Part shown: positions 5,779 through 9,355 of the stretch, piece by piece | How positions within the stretch are numbered: position 1 is the stretch's first letter | Layout of the letters: each line of letters opens with the position of its first letter | Assembly (NCBI GenBank): GCA_903837305.1 | Contig: CAILUB010000263.1 | Location: forward strand, 1-9,355 | Direction: 5' to 3' | Length of the DNA stretch: 9,355 nt | Origin: an uncultured Cytophagaceae bacterium | GTDB lineage: Bacteria; Bacteroidota; Bacteroidia; Cytophagales; Spirosomataceae | Made by a program: the position numbers and the translations under genes | The notes under the pieces: generated by a model | Databases searched by the model: none | The model's input: the letters and a program-made list of their open reading frames with translations, nothing else | What the model was told of the DNA's origin: nothing

Positions 5779-6945
5779 ATGTTTGAGTTTGTGCCTTATT
5801 TATCCTTTTTGACAAGTGGAATAGGCCTTTTATTCATCAGTTATTTGATTGTCCGCTTTCCGCGAATACCTCAGGTATATTTATTGGGATGGATTATTTT
5901 TTCATTGGTGTTTTTGGAATTTTACATTTATGCATTAACCTCAAAGCATATTTACCAAATACTTTTTATCCTTAGAACGCCTAATATTATTCGGATTTTT
6001 TTACCTGTGGTGCTTTATTGGTATGTGCGAAGTATGCTGTTGCCGGGTTCGAAAACCAAGGCTAAATTATACCTACATTTTCTATTTCCTATATTGCTGA
6101 CCATTGGAGTTGCGCCAGATTTGTTTTTATCTGTGGCAGAAAAGACTGCCATTTTAGACCAATATTATGCCCAAAATAAGTACTTCATATCCACTCCCAT
6201 GGGCTGGATTCCAGCCGGATTTGTACAACCAGTTTCCATCGTTTTTGGTATCGTTTACGGATTGATTTGCTTGTTTTTAATTTGGAAAACAAAACAAAAA
6301 ATGGGGGCACAATATGCCTATATCAATAGACAATCGATGAATTGGCTGAATTTATTGAGTGGAGCAGTTACGATTTACTTTTTACTTCAATTCTACCAGT
6401 ACCTCAATTTGTTTTTCAATAATTCCTTCGATCCTCCGTCTCAATTCATCAAATGTGTGATTGGGATTTCACTTTTCACCTATTTTATTACCACGCCTAA
6501 TGTGCAGGAAAATATGGATGGCTGCATTGTGCCTAAAAAAAAGGGGACACCTTCTATCGATGAAATTAAACCTGAGCTTCTGTTAGAAATGCAGTCGGAT
6601 AAGGATGCAATAAAATTTGATGTTCAGCTGAAAAAGGACAAGGCTTATTTAGAGTCCGATTTTGACTTAGCTGCCATGGCTAAATCGATGGATATACAGG
6701 CCACTAAATTATCGAAGCTGATTAAAAAATACTATGGTATTTCTTTCGCAGAATACATTAATCGACTTCGCATACACAATTTTCTATTACAACGTGATTC
6801 CTTTGATCAGTATACATTAGAAACGTATATGTACCAAAGTGGTTTCGCTAATCGATCGACATTCTATGCTGCCTTTAAAAAATATGTAGGAGTGAATCCT
6901 AGTTTTTATCTAAAGGAAATGTCAAATGATCAAACTGATATTTAA
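5779..6945 (+). CDS. Membrane-bound AraC-family transcriptional regulator with seven N-terminal helices
   Basis: The 388-residue protein joins a membrane sensor to a DNA-binding domain. About seven hydrophobic helices are seen at roughly 8-25, 33-52, 68-87, 96-114, 148-169, 187-208 and 222-238. A linker follows with a basic patch (PKKKG, 252-256). The C-terminal 100 residues are an AraC/XylS domain with two helix-turn-helix units. The first is about 295-317 (DLAAMAKSMDIQATKLSKLI) and the second about 345-368, containing SGFANRSTFYAAFKKYVG and then the family's conserved NPSFYLK end. Such regulators in Bacteroidota bind DNA while anchored in the inner membrane. The ligand of the membrane part is unknown and no periplasmic sensor domain is visible. 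The gene is divergent from the exported two-repeat protein, with an inverted repeat in the gap, so that gene is a natural target candidate. A glycosyltransferase unit begins 82 bp downstream but appears to have its own promoter. Confidence 0.9.
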   Translation: MFEFVPYLSFLTSGIGLLFISYLIVRFPRIPQVYLLGWIIFSLVFLEFYIYALTSKHIYQILFILRTPNIIRIFLPVVLYWYVRSMLLPGSKTKAKLYLHFLFPILLTIGVAPDLFLSVAEKTAILDQYYAQNKYFISTPMGWIPAGFVQPVSIVFGIVYGLICLFLIWKTKQKMGAQYAYINRQSMNWLNLLSGAVTIYFLLQFYQYLNLFFNNSFDPPSQFIKCVIGISLFTYFITTPNVQENMDGCIVPKKKGTPSIDEIKPELLLEMQSDKDAIKFDVQLKKDKAYLESDFDLAAMAKSMDIQATKLSKLIKKYYGISFAEYINRLRIHNFLLQRDSFDQYTLETYMYQSGFANRSTFYAAFKKYVGVNPSFYLKEMSNDQTDI

Positions 6946-6958
6946 TAGAACATAACAA

Positions 6959-6986
6959 TTTGCTATTTTATATTTGACTACATTTG
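6959..6986 (+). promoter_or_regulatory. Promoter region of the glycosyltransferase pair with two exact TAnnTTTG motifs
   Basis: Two perfect matches to the Bacteroidota -7 consensus occur 10 bp apart: TATATTTG at 6969-6976 and TACATTTG at 6979-6986. A TTTG at 6959-6962 stands 16 bp before the second, slightly short of the usual 17-23 spacing. The gap before the ATG at 7028 leaves a short leader of about 35 bases. The motif match is seen directly; promoter activity is inferred. Confidence 0.5.
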
Positions 6987-7027
6987 CCTCCGTTAAGGCC
7001 TATTTTGGCGCAACTTATAAGTAGGTC

Positions 7028-7681
7028 ATGCCTAAGAATGTTAAAATATCGGTGTTGATGGCCGTTTACAATACGGACTTTCAATTAACCAAAAGAGCCA
7101 TTGATTCTGTTTTACAGCAAGATTTTCAGGATTTCGAGTTGATCATCATCGACGATGGGAGTAAGGGCAATGACCGCAAAGCCTTGCTAGAATATGTGGA
7201 GGCTCACGAAGAAAAAATCATCTATATTCGCCATAGTAACCGCGGTCAGGCGGAATCCATCAATCGGGGAGTATTAATCAGTGTAGGGGATTTTATCACC
7301 ATTTTAGATAGTGATGACGAGTACAAGCCCTATCATTTAAGCACTTGTTTACAGGAGATTGAAAACGTGGATTTGATTTGTTCTACCGCAGAAACGGTGG
7401 TAGACACGGTGGAAGATTATTACGTTCCTGATAAAAATGATTTAAGTAAGCCCATTCACTTGGATGATGCGGTGCTTTTTGGGACCTTATTTGGCCATCA
7501 AAAAGTATTTAAAAGCATTGACTTTAAAGGTGGTTTTGCGGCGGATTCAGCTTTTTTTGAGCGCGCTGAGATTGAGTTTAAAACGAAGAAGGTATTCCAA
7601 AGATCCTACATCTATTACCGCAATAATCCGAACAGTACCTGCGCCTTATTGAAGCAAGAACTCCATTTGAACGCTAATTAA
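7028..7681 (+). CDS. Family 2 glycosyltransferase (GT2), short form
   Basis: This inverting nucleotide-sugar-dependent glycosyltransferase has a GT-A fold and is predicted to be cytoplasmic. The N-terminal half is canonical: ISVLMAVYNT at residues 7-16, AIDSVLQQDFQDFELIIIDDGS at 24-45 with the nucleotide-binding Asp42-Asp43-Gly, RHSNRGQAESINRG at 68-81 and the metal-binding DSDDE at 94-98. The acceptor half is brief; FAADSAFFERAE at 170-181 probably takes the place of the E-D-x-x catalytic region. The product has 217 residues, shorter than many GT2 enzymes of about 250-330, but both ends look complete and there is no frameshift. It carries no membrane helix. The stop is 2 bp before the next ATG, so it is co-translated with a second glycosyltransferase-like protein. 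The donor and acceptor cannot be inferred. A cell-surface glycan or glycoprotein role is the usual one for such pairs. Confidence 0.9.
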   Translation: MPKNVKISVLMAVYNTDFQLTKRAIDSVLQQDFQDFELIIIDDGSKGNDRKALLEYVEAHEEKIIYIRHSNRGQAESINRGVLISVGDFITILDSDDEYKPYHLSTCLQEIENVDLICSTAETVVDTVEDYYVPDKNDLSKPIHLDDAVLFGTLFGHQKVFKSIDFKGGFAADSAFFERAEIEFKTKKVFQRSYIYYRNNPNSTCALLKQELHLNAN

Positions 7682-7683
7682 AC

Positions 7684-8418
7684 ATGCAGCATCTTGTATT
7701 AGCGTGCCACATAACGGGGGTGTATGATGTAAATCGGAACATGACGCTAGCAGATGATTCCTATGAACTCGTAAGGGAATGGGCGGAATCAGTGGCCGCA
7801 GCGAAACTGAAAGGCGTCATTTTTCACAATAGTTTTTCCGACCAAACCTGTGCGCGTTATGAGAATGAGTATATTTCCTTCGAACGCATTTGCTATAATC
7901 CCCACTATAATCCGAATGTCTACCGCTATTTTGTGTACCGCGATTATCTTGCTACGATTACGGATGTTCAGGGTGTTTTTGTGACAGATGTATCGGATGT
8001 GACTTTGGCCCAAAACCCCTTCATTCATCCACTATATACTACTAATCCAGATGCCCTTTTCTGCGGGGATGAGCCTAAAACCCTACATAATGACTGGATG
8101 CTGGCGCATGCGGAACACCTTCGCGGGCAAATTTCCGATTATAGTGCCTATGAGGAACGGATTGCGTCTGAGGTGCTTTTAAATTGCGGTGTCTTTGGTG
8201 GTTCGTTTCCGATCTTTTTTGAATTTCTGCAACAATTGTGTGCCTTGCACTCAACCTATAATCACGCGAATAAGTCTGCTTACACGGGTGACATGGGTGC
8301 CTTTAATTACCTAGCTCGAACGCGCTTTAATGAAAATTTATTCCACGGTTCTCCCGTAAATACCGTTTTCAAATCCTACGAAAACGACCGAACCGATTGC
8401 TGGTTCAGGCACAAATAA
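7684..8418 (+). CDS. GT-A-type glycosyltransferase-like protein with a DVSD motif
   Basis: The 244-residue protein resembles soluble nucleotide-diphospho-sugar transferases rather than GT2 enzymes. It starts with a strand, HLVLACHITG, followed by a helix. Residues 97-107 read GVFVTDVSDVT, a strand followed by Asp102 and Asp105 in a DxxD or DxD-like metal site, with QNPF just after, as in 'TD-x-x-D-x-x-x-x-x-x-PF' transferases. LLNCGVFGG at 165-173 resembles the acceptor/donor loop of these folds. TGDMGAFNYL at 201-210 adds an aspartate that may act in catalysis, and HGSPVNT is at 221-227. There is no signal peptide or membrane helix, so it should act in the cytoplasm. The ATG lies 2 bp after the GT2 stop, indicating an operon in which both proteins probably act on one glycan. 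The family-level call is by motif only; the sugar is unknown. Confidence 0.72.
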   Translation: MQHLVLACHITGVYDVNRNMTLADDSYELVREWAESVAAAKLKGVIFHNSFSDQTCARYENEYISFERICYNPHYNPNVYRYFVYRDYLATITDVQGVFVTDVSDVTLAQNPFIHPLYTTNPDALFCGDEPKTLHNDWMLAHAEHLRGQISDYSAYEERIASEVLLNCGVFGGSFPIFFEFLQQLCALHSTYNHANKSAYTGDMGAFNYLARTRFNENLFHGSPVNTVFKSYENDRTDCWFRHK

Positions 8419-8439
8419 ATTTTAATTCATCTTTCTCAA

Positions 8440-8462
8440 AACTTATTGATTATTAATAAGTT
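8440..8462. repeat. Perfect 8-bp AT-rich inverted repeat upstream of the fasciclin gene
   Basis: The arms AACTTATT (8440-8447) and AATAAGTT (8455-8462) are exact reverse complements with a 7-bp spacer. The element lies 22 bp after the stop of the glycosyltransferase-like gene and 34 bp before the preferred fasciclin start. It has almost no GC and no following T-run on the plus strand, so a classic terminator is unlikely. An operator or a leader hairpin is possible. Confidence 0.35.
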
Positions 8463-8495
8463 ATGTATGAACACAATCTAAACAATCAGTATATG

Positions 8496-9005
8496 ATGTT
8501 CAAAAAATTAGCCTTGTCCCTAGTGGCAGCAATTGCTTTATCCTTTTCTGCTAGCGCTCAGAAGACAGTCGTGGATATTGCGGTAGGATCAGCAGATCAT
8601 ACAACTTTAGTAGCAGCAGTAAAAGCGGCAGATTTAGTTACCACGCTTCAAAGTGCGGGTCCTTTCACGGTTTTTGCACCTGTAAACGCAGCGTTCGCAA
8701 AATTACCTGCAGGAACAGTTGATTTTTTATTGAAGCCAGAGAATAAGGCAATTCTTGCTAAGGTATTAACCTACCACGTGGTGGCAGGTAAGTTTGTAGC
8801 AGCAGATGTTGTGAAAGCAATCAATGCCGCTAAAGGAACTTTGTCATTAAAAACGGTAAGCGGAGGAACTTTACAAGCTTCACTTAAGGATGGTAAAGTA
8901 ATTTTGAAAGATGAAAAAGGCGGCACATCTACGGTAGTAGTGGCTGATTTAGTAGCTGGTAATGGCGTGGTACACGTGATTGATTCAGTGGTATTGCCTA
9001 ACTAA
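8496..9005 (+). CDS. Secreted single-domain fasciclin (FAS1) protein
   Basis: The product is a small exported protein with one FAS1 domain, a fold linked to cell adhesion and extracellular matrix interactions. The preferred start is ATG 8496, giving 169 residues and a clean signal peptide (MFKKL, hydrophobic core, ASA before QK). Upstream in-frame ATGs at 8463 and 8493 exist; the one at 8463 would put a polar, Asn-rich stretch before the signal and is less likely. FAS1 hallmarks are present, numbered from 8496. The H1 region is GPFTVFAPVNAAFAKLP at about 55-71, the central YH motif lies in LTYHVVAGK at about 90-98, and the H2 region is NGVVHVIDSVVLPN at the very end. The domain fills the whole mature protein, with no lipobox or sorting domain. 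Alanine and valine codons are strongly biased to GCA and GTA, unlike the glycosyltransferase genes, which suggests high expression. A strong terminator follows 22 bp after the stop. Physiological role is unknown. Confidence 0.93.
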   Translation: MFKKLALSLVAAIALSFSASAQKTVVDIAVGSADHTTLVAAVKAADLVTTLQSAGPFTVFAPVNAAFAKLPAGTVDFLLKPENKAILAKVLTYHVVAGKFVAADVVKAINAAKGTLSLKTVSGGTLQASLKDGKVILKDEKGGTSTVVVADLVAGNGVVHVIDSVVLPN

Positions 9006-9027
9006 TTATTTAGGGTGATAATTTTTG

Positions 9028-9063
9028 AAAGTGGCCAAAAGTATATTGGCCACTTTTCTTTTT
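9028..9063 (+). terminator. Strong intrinsic terminator after the fasciclin gene
   Basis: An 11-bp perfect stem pairs 9028-9038 (AAAGTGGCCAA) with 9046-9056 (TTGGCCACTTT) around a 7-base loop, followed by a T-rich tract (TTTTCTTTTTATT). It starts 22 bp after the fasciclin stop. The preceding run of T and A on the other side gives only weak capacity in reverse. Confidence 0.9.
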
Positions 9064-9127
9064 ATTACTAGTAAACCGTCTATAATTTCTCGAGATTACA
9101 CGCATTACATTTTAAAAATCAAGAATC

Positions 9128-9307
9128 ATGTTTAAAAATTTTAAAGCATCTGAGATGCTAATCGTTGCGATCGTTATCGTAGTAATCGGTGTGAGTGAAT
9201 ACAATTACCTAGTTGTAGGTGATAAGGAGAAGGCAATTTTTATCGGTCTTTGGCCACCTACTATTCTTGGTTTATTAAACTTCATCAACTCTAAACTAAA
9301 AAAATAA
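9128..9307 (+). CDS. Small membrane protein of 59 residues, function unknown
   Basis: This short open frame begins at ATG 9128 and ends at TAA 9305-9307. The sequence starts MFKNFKASE and has one clear hydrophobic helix at about 9-22 (MLIVAIVIVVIGVS). A polar segment follows with YNYLVVGDKEK, and a second apolar helix at about 36-54 contains FIGLWPPTILGLLNFI. The end is basic (SKLKK). Two helices with basic tails suggest both termini lie in the cytoplasm. A terminator lies upstream, so a promoter should sit in 9064-9127; only a weak -7-like TACATTTT (9106-9113) is seen. The stop overlaps the ATG of the next frame by one base (TAATG), a coupling signal that supports real translation. I do not recognise a function. 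It may be an accessory subunit or assembly partner of the next membrane protein. Confidence 0.75.
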   Translation: MFKNFKASEMLIVAIVIVVIGVSEYNYLVVGDKEKAIFIGLWPPTILGLLNFINSKLKK

Positions 9308-9355
9308 TGGATTTAGATATCATCCTATTGAGCAGTATAATAGCCACGCTATTTA
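9307..9355 (+). CDS. Start of a probable membrane protein, cut by the window edge
   Basis: The first 16 codons are visible, reading MDLDIILLSSIIATLF, the start of a hydrophobic helix. The ATG shares its A with the TAA of the preceding small membrane-protein gene. This overlap suggests an operon and coupled translation. Too little is present to name a family. The only safe statement is that the N-terminus is apolar and is either a membrane helix or an uncleaved signal anchor. Confidence 0.55.
   Translation, partial: MDLDIILLSSIIATLF

Noticed and set aside
8463..8495. Upstream ATG (8463) as the fasciclin start
   Set aside because: It would add a polar Asn-rich extension before a canonical signal peptide that begins MFKKL at 8496; ATG 8493 remains possible but differs by one residue.
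5749..9087. Shared GTCTATAATT 10-mer at 5749-5758 and 9078-9087, both upstream of a gene
   Set aside because: A short AT-rich match at different distances (20 and 40 bp) from the starts; could be chance or a loose -10-like sequence. Not enough for a repeat or regulon claim.
9088..9095. Palindrome TCTCGAGA before the 59-residue gene
   Set aside because: Only 8 bp with no extension; palindromes of this size are common.

Overview
The window looks like chromosomal DNA of an aerobic, carotenoid-pigmented Bacteroidota species. The Cytophagales are the best fit, perhaps a freshwater relative of Aquirufa or Flectobacillus; the genus is only a guess. The grounds are low-GC coding DNA, very short 'XAQ' signal peptides, a CrtY-type lycopene cyclase coupled to a Brp/Blh retinal-forming enzyme, a membrane-anchored AraC regulator, and Bacteroidota-style TAnnTTTG promoter motifs in place of strong Shine-Dalgarno sites. 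I see no mobile elements, RNA genes or CRISPR arrays. The gene content is dense and mostly ordinary, so I do not claim a clear new 'system'.

Region 1 (1-1892, minus strand) is a pigment and retinal module. A 63-residue two-helix membrane protein is followed by lycopene beta-cyclase (crtY). crtY then overlaps, through a TTGA junction, a Brp/Blh-family beta-carotene 15,15'-dioxygenase that runs off the left edge. The predicted flow is lycopene to beta-carotene to retinal, which implies a microbial rhodopsin elsewhere in the genome.

Region 2 (1956-4805) concerns carbohydrate and peptide breakdown outside the cytoplasm. An exported sugar isomerase/epimerase-like TIM barrel on the plus strand converges, with a 29-bp overlap, on a minus-strand pair: a lipoprotein of the proline iminopeptidase type and then an exported GH10 endo-xylanase.

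Region 3 (4881-6945) holds an exported protein with two similar halves of predicted ferredoxin-like fold and its own terminator. It is divergent from a seven-helix membrane-bound AraC-type regulator. The 127-bp gap between them contains a perfect inverted repeat.

Region 4 (6946-8418) is a two-gene plus-strand glycosyltransferase unit: a short GT2 enzyme and a GT-A-like protein, separated by 2 bp and preceded by two exact TAnnTTTG motifs.

Region 5 (8419-9355) has a secreted single-domain fasciclin (FAS1) protein with a strong terminator. After it come a 59-residue membrane protein and the coupled start of another membrane gene cut by the right edge.

No gap between genes exceeds about 130 bp.
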